A DNA stretch of 64,000 nt, from NCBI RefSeq assembly GCF_902712855.1, contig NZ_LR743508.1, positions 62,001-126,000 of the forward strand, written 5' to 3'. This document shows, piece after piece, positions 52,331 through 60,475 of this stretch (its first letter is position 1; the number at the start of each line of letters is the position of its first letter). The stretch is from Variovorax paradoxus (GTDB lineage Bacteria > Pseudomonadota > Gammaproteobacteria > Burkholderiales > Burkholderiaceae_C). The notes under the pieces are model-generated. The model had not been told where the DNA came from. It did no database searches and worked only from the letters and a program-made list of their open reading frames with translations. A program made the translations under genes and the position numbers.

Positions 52331-53314
52331 TCAGGCCGCGGCAGTGGCGATCCACCGTTCGAGGACGCTCTTGTACGGCTTGATGAAGTGCTCCTCCGCA
52401 AACTTCCCCTGCTTGACCGCCAGCTGGCTGCGCTCCTCGCGGTCATAGACGATCTGCGTCAGCGAGTAGTCCTGGTTCTTCAGGCTCGGTCGATAGAGCT
52501 TCCCTGCGGCGGAGTTGGCGTTGTAGATCTCGGGCCGGTAGATCTTCTGGAAGGTTTCCATCGTGCTGATGGTGCCGATCAGCTCGAGGTTGGTATAGCC
52601 GCCCAGCAGGTCGCCGTGGAAGTAGAAGGCCAACGGCGCAATGCCATTCGGAGGCATGAAGAAGCGAACCTGCATCCCCATCTTCGCGAAGTATTGATCG
52701 GTCGAGGACAGTTCATTCTGCTGGTACTCGGCACCCAGCACCGGGTGCTGGTTACCGGTCCGCCGATAGGTCTTGCTGGTCGAGGCGCTGATGCAGATCG
52801 CGGGCGGCTTGCCGAAGTGTTCCTTGTACGTGCTCGAATTGGCAAACTGCTTGAACAGCTTTCCATGCAGGTCGCCGAAATCTGCCGGAACACCGAATTC
52901 CGCTCTATCGACGTTGTAGCCCGGGAGCAGGACGCTGAAGTCGTAATCCCGCACGTAAGAGGAAAAATTGTTCCCTGCGATACCGTCGATGCGCCTGTTC
53001 TCCTTCTTGTCGAGGATGCAGGTCTTCAGTATCTCGATCAACGGAAATGCATCGGACCTGCTCTCGGCATCCATGCGCATCTCGACGGAGATGATCTCGA
53101 GTTCGACAGCGTAGCGATCGCCCATCGGGTTGTCCCAATGCGCCAGCTCGTTGAAGCGGTTGTCGATCATCTTCAGCGTGTTGCGCAGGTTCTGCTGCCG
53201 GTTCGCTCCCCGGGCCAGGTTGGCGAAGTTGGTGGTGATGCGCGTGCTGTCCGACGGTTCATAGTTTTCGTCGAAGCGGATGCTCTTGAGGTTGAAGGTG
53301 GGTTCTTGGTTCAT
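52331..53314 (-). CDS. mesX: MesX (DUF1852), oxygen-dependent partner of MesD
   Basis: A 327-aa cytosolic protein of DUF1852 (opening PTFNLKSIRFDENYEPSDSTRITTNFANLARG). The family is known genetically as MesX, required with MesD for folate-independent methionine synthesis under oxygen; its chemistry is unresolved. It carries several conserved-looking motifs such as EIISVEMRMDAESRSDAFPLIEILKTCILD and KIYRPEIYNANSA. It lies between the FMN reductase and mesD genes on the same strand. The 158-base gap upstream holds a 35-bp tandem repeat. Confidence 0.88.
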   Translation of the reverse strand: MNQEPTFNLKSIRFDENYEPSDSTRITTNFANLARGANRQQNLRNTLKMIDNRFNELAHWDNPMGDRYAVELEIISVEMRMDAESRSDAFPLIEILKTCILDKKENRRIDGIAGNNFSSYVRDYDFSVLLPGYNVDRAEFGVPADFGDLHGKLFKQFANSSTYKEHFGKPPAICISASTSKTYRRTGNQHPVLGAEYQQNELSSTDQYFAKMGMQVRFFMPPNGIAPLAFYFHGDLLGGYTNLELIGTISTMETFQKIYRPEIYNANSAAGKLYRPSLKNQDYSLTQIVYDREERSQLAVKQGKFAEEHFIKPYKSVLERWIATAAA

Positions 53315-53360
53315 CGCAATCCAGTGAACAGGTTTTTTGGGGAGAAAGAGAGCGGCTGAT

Positions 53361-53500
53361 TCCCGGTTCAGGCCGCGACCGCTTCAGCGGCCGCTTCCCG
53401 GTTCAGGCCGCGACCGCTTCAGCGGCCGCTTCCCGGTTCAGGCCACGACCGCTTCAGCGGCCGCTTCCCGGTTCAGGCCACGACCGCTTCAGCGGCCGCA
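53361..53500. repeat. 35-bp tandem repeat, four copies, at 3' end of FMN reductase gene
   Basis: Four head-to-tail copies with a 35-base period (starts of the shared TCCCGG at 53361, 53396, 53431 and 53466). The copies are almost identical; two have GGCCGC and two GGCCAC at one place. The copy at the right includes the last codons and stop of the FMN reductase gene, so the array seems to have expanded from that gene end into the spacer before mesX. Each unit contains an internal dyad (CGCT-GA-AGCG within GGCCGC ... GCGGCC) able to form a stable hairpin in the transcript. Confidence 0.92.
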
Positions 53501-54066
53501 GGGGCGCTGGCCGCGCGCGTCAGCTTCACCAACGGCAGTGCGCGCTGGATCGCCAGCGCGGCCCGCTGGATGAGGGCTTCGTTGTGCAGGCGGTGGTCGA
53601 CGAAATCCATGTCGGTCGCGTAAACGCCGAGCGGCAAGGTGCGTGCCTGGAAGAAGCTGAACAGCGGCCGCAACTGGTGGTCGATCACCAGGGCATGGCG
53701 CTCGCTGCCGCCGGTGGCCGCCAGCAGGACCGGCTTGTCGATCAGGGCGTCCTGGTGGATGAAGTCGAAGAAGTGCTTGAACAACCCGGTGTACGAGCCG
53801 CGGTAGACCGGTGTGGCCACGACCAGGATGTCGGCCTGCTCGACCGCCGCGAGGTCGTTCTCCACCGTGTCGGGGAGCTGGGAGCGCCAGACCGCACCCG
53901 CGAGTCGCGGCGCGAGCGGGCCCAGTTCGATCAGGCGCTGTTCGCACGGAACCTGGTCGGCCATCAGGTCCAGCAGGTGTTCTGCAAGCGCTGCAGCCCT
54001 GGAGGGGCGTTGCAGCCCGCCGGAGACCGCTACCAGGCGGAGTGGATGTGTCATTTCTGTTTTCAT
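53473..54066 (-). CDS. NADPH-dependent FMN reductase (MsuE-like)
   Basis: A 197-aa flavodoxin-fold reductase: LVAVSGGLQRPSRAAALAEHLLDLM with the phosphate loop, then ADILVVATPVYRGSYTGLFKHFFDFI and KPVLLAATGGSERHALVIDHQLRPLFSFF. It resembles MsuE/SsuE, which deliver FMNH2 to monooxygenases. In this operon the likely recipient is the oxygen-dependent MesX step. The start may be 54066 or an ATG four codons later; neither has a strong ribosome site. The final alanine/valine codons fall in the 35-bp repeat array. Confidence 0.88.
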   Translation of the reverse strand: MKTEMTHPLRLVAVSGGLQRPSRAAALAEHLLDLMADQVPCEQRLIELGPLAPRLAGAVWRSQLPDTVENDLAAVEQADILVVATPVYRGSYTGLFKHFFDFIHQDALIDKPVLLAATGGSERHALVIDHQLRPLFSFFQARTLPLGVYATDMDFVDHRLHNEALIQRAALAIQRALPLVKLTRAASAPAAAEAVVA

Positions 54067-54210
54067 AGGGATGGATCTGCGCGGTGCCCGGAGAAGTCAA
54101 TGGCTCGCATTGCGGCAGGCTGCGTCATCGAGCGCGCAGATCCTTCGACCGCGCCTGAGGGTGGACCGAGCACCTGTACGCAAAACTCTCCTGAACGCCA
54201 CGCGCAAGGC

Positions 54211-54309
54211 TCACGCGGGATACGGGTCAACCTGCGCCGAGGGCGAATCGGGAAGCAGCGCCTCGAAGCGCACGCGCATCTCAAGTTGCTGAAGCCTCTC
54301 CAAGTCCAT
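54211..54309 (-). CDS. Candidate 32-residue leader or small protein
   Basis: A 33-codon frame beginning MDLERLQQLEMRVRFEALL, with GC-rich third positions like real genes and a GAGGA directly next to the ATG (spacing too short to be ideal). It lies 145 bases upstream of the FMN reductase gene on the same strand. The N-terminal half would form a charged amphipathic helix. It may be a leader peptide or an accidental frame. Confidence 0.25.
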   Translation of the reverse strand: MDLERLQQLEMRVRFEALLPDSPSAQVDPYPA

Positions 54310-54360
54310 TCCTCTTCGGTGCAATCGAACAATGGAGCGAATGCTAGGGTTGCAGGACCA

Positions 54361-54383
54361 TGAAGTAAAATGGTTTTATTTCA
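54361..54383. promoter_or_regulatory. AT-rich inverted repeat upstream of MetR-like gene
   Basis: Arms TGAAGTAAAA and TTTTATTTCA, separated by TGG, match as inverted repeats at nine of ten positions. The outer TGAA/TTCA edges resemble the MetR half-site. It lies between the divergent msuE-like and LysR genes. Confidence 0.5.
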
Positions 54384-54391
54384 CAAATCCA

Positions 54392-54404
54392 TGAATCCTA
54401 TTCA
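54392..54404. promoter_or_regulatory. MetR-type binding site
   Basis: TGAATCCTATTCA is a perfect match to the MetR consensus TGAA-N5-TTCA. It ends five bases before the ATG of the LysR gene at 54410, where bound regulator would block its own transcription or translation start while possibly activating the opposite mes operon. Confidence 0.68.
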
Positions 54405-54409
54405 TCCAT

Positions 54410-55321
54410 ATGCTTGAGCGCATTCACCTCAGCATCGTTCAGCAGGTCGAGAAGCAGGGCTCGTTGACAGCCGCCGCAGGCGTGCTGAACCTGACCCAGT
54501 CGGCCCTCAGCCACAGCATGAAAAAACTGGAGCAGCAACTGGGCACGGACGTCTGGCTGCGGGAAGGCCGAAGCCTGCGCCTGACGCAGGCCGGCCAGTA
54601 CCTGCTCGCAGTGGCGAACCGGGTGCTGCCGCAACTGGACCTGGCCGAAGAACGCCTGGGCCAGTTTGCGCAGGGCGAGCGCGGTGCGCTGCGCATCGGC
54701 ATGGAGTGCCACCCTTGCTACCAGTGGCTGCTCAAGGTGGTTTCGCCCTATCTGGCAACTTGGCCGGACGTGGATGTCGACGTCAAGCAGAAATTCCAGT
54801 TCGGAGGAATCGGCGCGCTCTTCGGCTACGAGATCGACCTGCTGGTCACGCCCGACCCGCTGTTCAAGCCGGGACTGAAGTTCGAACCCGTGTTCGACTA
54901 CGAACAGGTGCTCGTCGTGGCCAAGGACCATCCGCTGGCATCGGCGGCCTACGTGAAACCCCGGCAGCTGACACAGGAAGTGCTCATCAGCTACCCCGTC
55001 GACATCGAGCGCCTGGACATCTACAACCAGTTCCTGTTGCCCGCCGGTGTCACGCCCAAGCGCCACAAGGCCATCGAAACCACCGACATCATGGTGCAGA
55101 TGGTGGCCAGCGGCCGCGGCGTGGCAGCCCTGCCGCGCTGGCTGGTCGAGGAGTACGCGGGCAGGATGGACGTGGTGCCCGTGAGGCTGGGCGCACGCGG
55201 CATCGCCAAGCAGATCTTCCTGGGCGCACGCGAGGCGGACACCGCCATCGATTACGTGCGTGCCTTCATCGAACTGGCCCGTCAGCCGGCCGCCGCCATT
55301 GCGCAGGGAGCCCGTCGATGA
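54410..55321 (+). CDS. MetR-like LysR regulator of the mes operon
   Basis: A 303-aa LysR regulator with helix-turn-helix QQVEKQGSLTAAAGVLNLTQSALSHSMKKLEQQLG and a MetR-like effector domain (LRIGMECHPCYQWLLKVVSPYLATWPDVDVDV, where MetR proteins read homocysteine). It is divergent from the FMN reductase-mesX-mesD operon, with a consensus MetR site just before its own start. It most likely activates folate-independent methionine synthesis when homocysteine accumulates. Confidence 0.9.
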   Translation: MLERIHLSIVQQVEKQGSLTAAAGVLNLTQSALSHSMKKLEQQLGTDVWLREGRSLRLTQAGQYLLAVANRVLPQLDLAEERLGQFAQGERGALRIGMECHPCYQWLLKVVSPYLATWPDVDVDVKQKFQFGGIGALFGYEIDLLVTPDPLFKPGLKFEPVFDYEQVLVVAKDHPLASAAYVKPRQLTQEVLISYPVDIERLDIYNQFLLPAGVTPKRHKAIETTDIMVQMVASGRGVAALPRWLVEEYAGRMDVVPVRLGARGIAKQIFLGAREADTAIDYVRAFIELARQPAAAIAQGARR

Positions 55322-55425
55322 AGAGCCCGACACCCGTCGCGCATGACGATGCCCTTGGTCCATCCTGAAGAGCCCAGCGCCTCAGGCAACATCACTGACG
55401 GCTTTTCGCTGGAGGTCGGCGCGAA

Positions 55426-55580
55426 GGACATCGCGGCATCCGCGCAAGCGTCCCCCTCATCGCGAACCCACTGCGCCTGCCTTGCCGCAAAAGCCTTGCG
55501 CCGGGGTCCGGCCTGCAGCGCGCGCCTGTAGATCTCCCCCGAGATCGGTGTCCAGCTTGCCGAGGGCGGCGCCTGGAAGG
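55426..55580 (-). pseudogene. Remnant of a DUF1311/LprI-like protein
   Basis: In the otherwise empty 410-base gap 55322-55731, one minus-strand frame reads AALGKLDTDLG and another continues EIYRRALQAGPRRKAFAARQAQWVRDEGDACAD. Joined, they match the DUF1311 (lysozyme inhibitor LprI-like) pattern LDxxLxxxYxxAL ... QxxWxxxxxxC. The two parts are separated by a frameshift in a run of G near 55540. No signal peptide or intact end is visible. Identification is by pattern and moderate. Confidence 0.4.
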
Positions 55581-55731
55581 TCGACGCAGCCCGAAGACGT
55601 GTTGCCGGGCGTTGCTGCGCACGACGTTCGCAACCTGTTGTGCATCCGCATCCCGATCTGGATCTGGATCGCTGGCACAGCGCGGGCCTGTGCAGCCGCA
55701 CAGGCGCCTGCGGCAACCCGACGCACGCTAT

Positions 55732-56523
55732 CTATGGATGCCAGGTCGAGACAACGGTCGGGGTCTCGGCAGTGGGGCGTCCGGCAAGTGCGTACGAGAG
55801 CTCGTTGGCTGCCTTCATGATCGTCTTCGCCAGGCCGAGCAGCTTGGCCTTCGGCAGGCGATCGGCCGGTCCGGAAATGCACACCGATCCCAGCAGCGCC
55901 CAGCGCAGTCCGAACACGGGGGCGGACACGGTCGCCACGTTCTTCTCGCGCTCGCCGATGGAGAAGTGGTAGCCCTTCTTGCGGATGTCCTCGTAGAGCT
56001 TTCCCGGCTCGCCGGAGAACGCGAGGATCACGCGGCCCGGTGAGCCCAGCTCCAGCGGAAGCATCGCGCCCATCCGTGCGTGGTGCCGGATCGGCTGCGG
56101 TCCTTCCACGCGCGCCAGGCAGGTCCTCGAGTTCCCCTCGCGCACGTAGAACGCTGCACTTTCTCCGGTTGCCTGCGACAGGGCCAGCAACATGGGTTCG
56201 ACGACGTTGTTCGCATCGAAGCTCGACTGGTAGCGCGCGCCGAGCCAGCCCGCAGCGGGCCCGAGGCGCCAATCGCCATCGTCCCTCTGCACCACGTAGC
56301 CCGACAGCGCGAGCGTGCGCAACAGGCGCAGCGCAGTGGTCTTGTGCATCCCGCTGCGCCGGGAGAGTTCGGCGAGCCCCAGCCTCCCGTCCTGCATGCC
56401 GAACGCGTCGAGCAGCTGCAGCGCGCGCGTGACGGCCGTGACGCCGCCCGTGGCTCCTGCGTCGGCTTCGCGGGGTTCCTCGACGACTTCGGAAATCTTC
56501 CTGGATCTGGCTGCGTTTCGCAC
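55732..56523 (-). CDS. IclR family regulator
   Basis: A 263-aa IclR-type regulator. The winged helix is at about residues 28-90 (AVTRALQLLDAFGMQDGRLGLAELSRRSGMHKTTALRLLRTLALSGYV) and the effector domain follows (RMGAMLPLELGSPGRVILAFSG, then SAPVFGLRWALLGSVCISGPADRLP). The GTG at 56523 gives the usual length; the frame continues upstream into the promoter without a convincing start. It is divergent from the first Bug gene and probably controls the whole catabolic cluster to the right. Confidence 0.92.
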   Translation of the reverse strand: MRNAARSRKISEVVEEPREADAGATGGVTAVTRALQLLDAFGMQDGRLGLAELSRRSGMHKTTALRLLRTLALSGYVVQRDDGDWRLGPAAGWLGARYQSSFDANNVVEPMLLALSQATGESAAFYVREGNSRTCLARVEGPQPIRHHARMGAMLPLELGSPGRVILAFSGEPGKLYEDIRKKGYHFSIGEREKNVATVSAPVFGLRWALLGSVCISGPADRLPKAKLLGLAKTIMKAANELSYALAGRPTAETPTVVSTWHP

Positions 56524-56641
56524 GGTGGTACGCGGTTCAACTGATGGACCACCATTGTATGGCGTGAAACGCAAATCTAAAGTTCGTCCCACAGCTTGAG
56601 CGCTTTGCTCGAAAGCACATCCCCCGACTGGAGACAACCTG

Positions 56642-57628
56642 ATGACCGTTCAAAGCCATGGCGCCATTTCCCGACGTGCCGTCCTCGCCCTCTCGATCGC
56701 CCTCGCCTGCGGTGCCGTCCAGGCACAGGGCTACCCGGCCCGGCCGATCCGGCTGGTCGTGCCGTTCCCGCCGGGAGGCGGGACGGACATCCTGGCCCGC
56801 GAAGTCGCGAACAAGGTCGCCACCACGGAAGGCTGGACCATCGTCATCGACAACAAGCCGGGCTCGGGCGGCAACATCGGCGTCGACGTGGCGGCAAAGG
56901 CCGCTCCCGACGGGTACACGCTCGTGCTGGGCCAGACGAGCAATCTCGCAATCAACCCGACGCTCTACTCGAAGCTCCCGTACGACCCCGTGAAGGACCT
57001 GGCGGCCGTGGGCCTCGTGGCATCCGCTCCGCTGGTGCTGGTGGTGTCGTCCACCTCGCCGTACAAAAAGCTCGCGGATGTCGTCGCCGCCGCAAAGGCC
57101 AAGCCGACCGCACTGAACTATGCGAGCTCGGGCAACGGCACGGTCGCTCACCTGGCCACCGAACAGTTCCAGAAGGCGGCCGGGGTGCAGTTCACGCACG
57201 TGCCGTACAAGGGCGCATCGCAGGGACTGACCGACCTGGTGGGCGGGCAGATCCAGATGTACATGTCCTCCGTGCCCACCCTGATCGCCCAGATCAAGAG
57301 CGGGCAACTCCGCGCCCTGGCCGTGACGTCGCTGCAGAGGAACAAGGACCTGCCCGACGTGCCGACGCTGGCCGAATCGGGCTACAAGGACTTCGAGGCG
57401 GTCACCTGGTTCGGCGTCGCCGGTCCTGCAGCGCTGCCCAAGGACATCGTCGCGAAGCTGAACGAGGCCTTCAACAAGGCGCTCGCCACCGCGGACGTGC
57501 AGAAGAAATTTGCAGCACAAGGCGCGGAGCCGGTGTCGGGCACGCCGGAGAAATTCGCATCGCTCATTCGCACCGACGGCGCGCGCTGGGGCGCCATCGT
57601 CAAGGCCTCCGGCGTCAGGCTCGACTGA
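56642..57628 (+). CDS. Bug/TctC family periplasmic binding protein (first)
   Basis: A 328-aa extracytoplasmic solute receptor of the tripartite tricarboxylate transporter class. A Sec signal peptide (RRAVLALSIALACGAVQAQG) precedes the family start YPARPIRLVVPFPPGGGTDILAREVA; IVIDNKPGSGGNIGVDVAAKAAPDGYTLVLG and the FTHVPYKGASQGLTDLVGGQIQMY segments are canonical. Ligands of the family are carboxylates. No TctA or TctB membrane gene is adjacent. GGAGA precedes the ATG. First gene of the IclR-controlled cluster. Confidence 0.94.
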   Translation: MTVQSHGAISRRAVLALSIALACGAVQAQGYPARPIRLVVPFPPGGGTDILAREVANKVATTEGWTIVIDNKPGSGGNIGVDVAAKAAPDGYTLVLGQTSNLAINPTLYSKLPYDPVKDLAAVGLVASAPLVLVVSSTSPYKKLADVVAAAKAKPTALNYASSGNGTVAHLATEQFQKAAGVQFTHVPYKGASQGLTDLVGGQIQMYMSSVPTLIAQIKSGQLRALAVTSLQRNKDLPDVPTLAESGYKDFEAVTWFGVAGPAALPKDIVAKLNEAFNKALATADVQKKFAAQGAEPVSGTPEKFASLIRTDGARWGAIVKASGVRLD

Positions 57629-57681
57629 GCACCGGACCCGTCCATCCCGCTTTTCCACATCGCTTCACAGACAGCACTTCC

Positions 57682-58371
57682 ATGCCCTCGACCCTTCCCG
57701 ACATCATTCGCGACTTCGACCGCGTGCCCTCCGACATCGTCGCGCGTGCCGCTGCGTTCCAGCCAGCCATCCTTGCCGACGTTGCCGGCCGGCGCGGCGC
57801 GCTCGACGGCCGCATCAAGGCCCTGCGCTCCCGCATGAAGCTGGCGGGCACCGCCTTCACCGTCGAGGTGCGCCCGGGCGACAACCTGATGATCCATGCC
57901 GCCATCGCGATGGCGAAGCCGGGCGACGTCCTGGTGATCGACGGCAAGGGCGACCTGACATCCGCCCTGATGGGCACGATCATGATGACCGCCTGCCAGA
58001 AGCTCGGCATCGCCGGCGTCGTCATGGACGGCGCATGCCGCGACAGCCTGGAGATCGACGAGATGGACTATCCGGTCTTCGCTGCCGGCACGAACCCCAA
58101 CGGCCCGACCAAGAACATCGGCGGCCGGATCGGCCATCCGGTGTCGATCGGCGGCGTCACCGTGCGGCCGGGCGACTTCGTGATCGGCGACGGCGACGGC
58201 GTCGTGGTGGTCGAGCGCGAGAAGATCGAAGCGCTGCTGCCGCTCGCCGAGAAGAAGGTCAGGGACGAGGCAGCGCGCATCGCGGCCATCAAGGAAGGCG
58301 ACACGGCCGCCAAATGGCTCACCTCGGCGCTGCGCACCGCCGGCGTGCTGAAGGAAGGCGAGACGCTGTGA
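57682..58371 (+). CDS. RraA-like protein (HMG/CHA aldolase type)
   Basis: A 229-aa protein of the RraA/class II aldolase group. The segment GVVMDGACRDSLEIDEMDYPVFA holds the Arg-Asp pair (CRD) of 4-hydroxy-4-methyl-2-oxoglutarate/4-carboxy-4-hydroxy-2-oxoadipate aldolases, and GDNLMIHAAIAMAKPGDVLVIDGKG the phosphate-like loop. These metal-dependent enzymes release pyruvate. The nearby LigI-like amidohydrolase fits a dicarboxylate pathway. It overlaps the next gene by GTGA. Regulator of RNase E activity is an unlikely role in this context. Confidence 0.86.
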   Translation: MPSTLPDIIRDFDRVPSDIVARAAAFQPAILADVAGRRGALDGRIKALRSRMKLAGTAFTVEVRPGDNLMIHAAIAMAKPGDVLVIDGKGDLTSALMGTIMMTACQKLGIAGVVMDGACRDSLEIDEMDYPVFAAGTNPNGPTKNIGGRIGHPVSIGGVTVRPGDFVIGDGDGVVVVEREKIEALLPLAEKKVRDEAARIAAIKEGDTAAKWLTSALRTAGVLKEGETL

Positions 58372-59282
58372 GCGCGATTCTCGTCACCGGCGCGGACCTG
58401 GCGCCACAGGCCCTCGCGTTGCTGGAAGGGTTCGAGGTGGTCTACGCGGGCAAGACGCCGGTGGAGAGCGACCTCGTGGCGCTGTGCCGCGCCCACGATC
58501 CGGCGGCGATCATCGTGCGCTACGGCAAGGTCGGCGCCGCCGTCATGGACGCGGCCCCTTCGCTGAAGGTGATCTCCAAGCACGGCAGCGGCACCGACAC
58601 CATCGACAAGGCCGCCGCGCAGCAACGCGGCATCGAGGTGGTCGCCGCGGTCGGCGCCAATGCGGCAGCCGTTGCCGAACAGGCGCTGGCCTTGACCCTC
58701 GCATGCGCCAAGTCGGTCGTGGGCCTGAACGAACGCATGCATGCCGGGCATTGGGACAAGGCGACCCACAAGAGCATCGAGCTCGGGGGACGCACGATCG
58801 GCCTGCTCGGACTCGGTGCCATCGGCCTGCGTTTTGCGCGCATGGCCGATGCAATGGGCATGCGCGTCATCGGGTTCGATCCGTATGCGAAGAACCTGCC
58901 GGCCTTCGTCGCCCCGGTGGACCTCGAAACGATCTGGCGCGAGTCGGACGTCGTTTCGCTCCACTGTCCGTTGACCGAAGACAACAGGGGCATGCTGAAT
59001 GCCAGCACGCTCGCGCAATGCAAGCGGGGGGTGATCGTCGTCAACACGGCGCGCGGGGGCCTGATCGATGAACCCTCGCTGCTGGCAGCGGTTCGATCGG
59101 GCCAGGTGTTCGCTGCGGGCCTCGACAGCTTTGCGGTCGAGCCCATGGCACCAGGGCATGCCTTCCAGGGCGAAGCCCGCATCGTCCTGAGCCCGCACAT
59201 CGGCGGCGTGACGACGGATGCCTATGTGAACATGGGCGTCGGCGCTGCGACCAACCTGCTGGCCGTTCTAAACCGCCACTGA
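58368..59282 (+). CDS. D-2-hydroxyacid dehydrogenase
   Basis: A 304-aa NAD(P)-dependent dehydrogenase of the phosphoglycerate dehydrogenase family. The Rossmann motif is GLLGLGAIG near residue 147, and the catalytic triad is visible as Arg in VNTARGGLID, Glu in SFAVEPM and His in LSPHIGGVT. Substrate-binding region KHGSGTDTID is typical. It would reduce a 2-oxo acid, or oxidise the D-hydroxyacid, made by the neighbouring aldolase. The GTG start at 58368 overlaps the RraA-like stop. Confidence 0.93.
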   Translation: MSAILVTGADLAPQALALLEGFEVVYAGKTPVESDLVALCRAHDPAAIIVRYGKVGAAVMDAAPSLKVISKHGSGTDTIDKAAAQQRGIEVVAAVGANAAAVAEQALALTLACAKSVVGLNERMHAGHWDKATHKSIELGGRTIGLLGLGAIGLRFARMADAMGMRVIGFDPYAKNLPAFVAPVDLETIWRESDVVSLHCPLTEDNRGMLNASTLAQCKRGVIVVNTARGGLIDEPSLLAAVRSGQVFAAGLDSFAVEPMAPGHAFQGEARIVLSPHIGGVTTDAYVNMGVGAATNLLAVLNRH

Positions 59283-59462
59283 CGCGACCCGCCGCGATCC
59301 GCCACGCCCCACCGGAAGCGCGGCGCCGGATCCGGACCGCTTCGCAAGAAAACGGAAAGCCACCCGGAGCCTCAGGCGAAGTTGGCCGAAGAGCAAATCG
59401 ATCGATGCATCGCCGACGGCATCCGCTGCGTCGTCGCGGCGATCCGATCCAGCAAAGGAGGC

Positions 59463-60470
59463 ATGATGACACCCCCTACCGCACTGAAGCGCTCGGTACG
59501 CGCCGGCGCAGGCGCCGCACTGCTCGGCGCGACGAGCCTGCTGCCCACGTTCGCGTCCGCTCAGACAACTGCATATCCGAACAAGCCGGTGCGCCTGCTG
59601 GTCGGCTTCTCCGCCGGCGGTCCGACCGACGTCGTCGCGCGGGCCTTCGCCGATCGTGCCGCGCGCACGCTGGGGCAGCCGTTTCTCGTGGACAACAAGC
59701 CGGGCGCCAACACCATCCTCGCCGCCGAGGCGGTCGCGTCGGCACCGGCGGACGGCTACACCCTTCTGCTCGGCGCCACGAACCACACGATGATCCCCGC
59801 GCTCTACAGCCAGCGTGTGAAGTTCGATGCGGTGCGGTCGTTCGCGCCGGTGTGCACGCTTGCGGTGAGCCCGACGGTGCTGGTCGTCGGTCCGTCGATG
59901 CCGGTCAAGTCGTTCGCGGCATTCATGGAGGCCGTCAAGGCCGCGCCGGGAAAGCGCACCTACGCAACGCCCGGCTCGGGCAGTTCAGGGCACTTCGCCA
60001 GCGCGCATTTCACGCAGCTGACCGGAACGTCCATGAACCACATCCCGTACAAGGGAGCCGCGCAGGCCATCACCGACCTGATCGGCGGCCAGGTCGACAG
60101 CTCCTTCGCGACGCTGGGCTCCGTGCTCCCGCAGGTCCAGTCCGGCAAGCTCACGGCGCTGGCCGTGGCCTCTGCGAAGCGATCGCCGCTGATGCCGAAC
60201 GTGCCGACCTTCGAGGAGCTCGGCGTGAAAGGCTATGCGGCCGATGCGTGGTACGGGCTGCTCGCTCCTGCCAACACGCCGCCGCAGGTGCTTTCCGCCC
60301 TGCGTCGCGTGGCCACGGAATTTGCGCAGGCGCCTGCCACGCAGGAAAAGCTCCGGTCCATGGGCATGGAGCCTCAGAACGCATGCGCCGACGCTTTCGG
60401 CGCACAACTCGCGGGCGAGGTGAAGCTCTACGGAGAGCTGGCCCGATCGCTCGATCTCAAGACCGACTGA
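59463..60470 (+). CDS. Bug/TctC family periplasmic binding protein (second)
   Basis: A 335-aa solute receptor. The signal peptide (SVRAGAGAALLGATSLLPTFASAQ) is followed by YPNKPVRLLVGFSAGGPTDVVARAFA, FLVDNKPGANTILAAEAVASAPADGYTLLLG and MNHIPYKGAAQAITDLIGGQVDSSFA. AAGGAGG precedes tandem ATG codons, so translation should be strong. Sequence is clearly different from the first and third receptors, so it probably binds another ligand. The next receptor starts 5 bases after its stop. Confidence 0.94.
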   Translation: MMTPPTALKRSVRAGAGAALLGATSLLPTFASAQTTAYPNKPVRLLVGFSAGGPTDVVARAFADRAARTLGQPFLVDNKPGANTILAAEAVASAPADGYTLLLGATNHTMIPALYSQRVKFDAVRSFAPVCTLAVSPTVLVVGPSMPVKSFAAFMEAVKAAPGKRTYATPGSGSSGHFASAHFTQLTGTSMNHIPYKGAAQAITDLIGGQVDSSFATLGSVLPQVQSGKLTALAVASAKRSPLMPNVPTFEELGVKGYAADAWYGLLAPANTPPQVLSALRRVATEFAQAPATQEKLRSMGMEPQNACADAFGAQLAGEVKLYGELARSLDLKTD

Positions 60471-60475
60471 AGACC

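Noticed and set aside
53361..53500. CRISPR array
   Set aside because: The 35-base copies are directly adjacent with no spacers, partly coding, and no cas gene is present.
54063..54332. An 89-codon frame overlapping the msuE-like start by ATGA
   Set aside because: Cysteine/arginine-rich product without domain or ribosome site; the alternative 32-codon frame in the same region has better codon pattern, and neither is secure.
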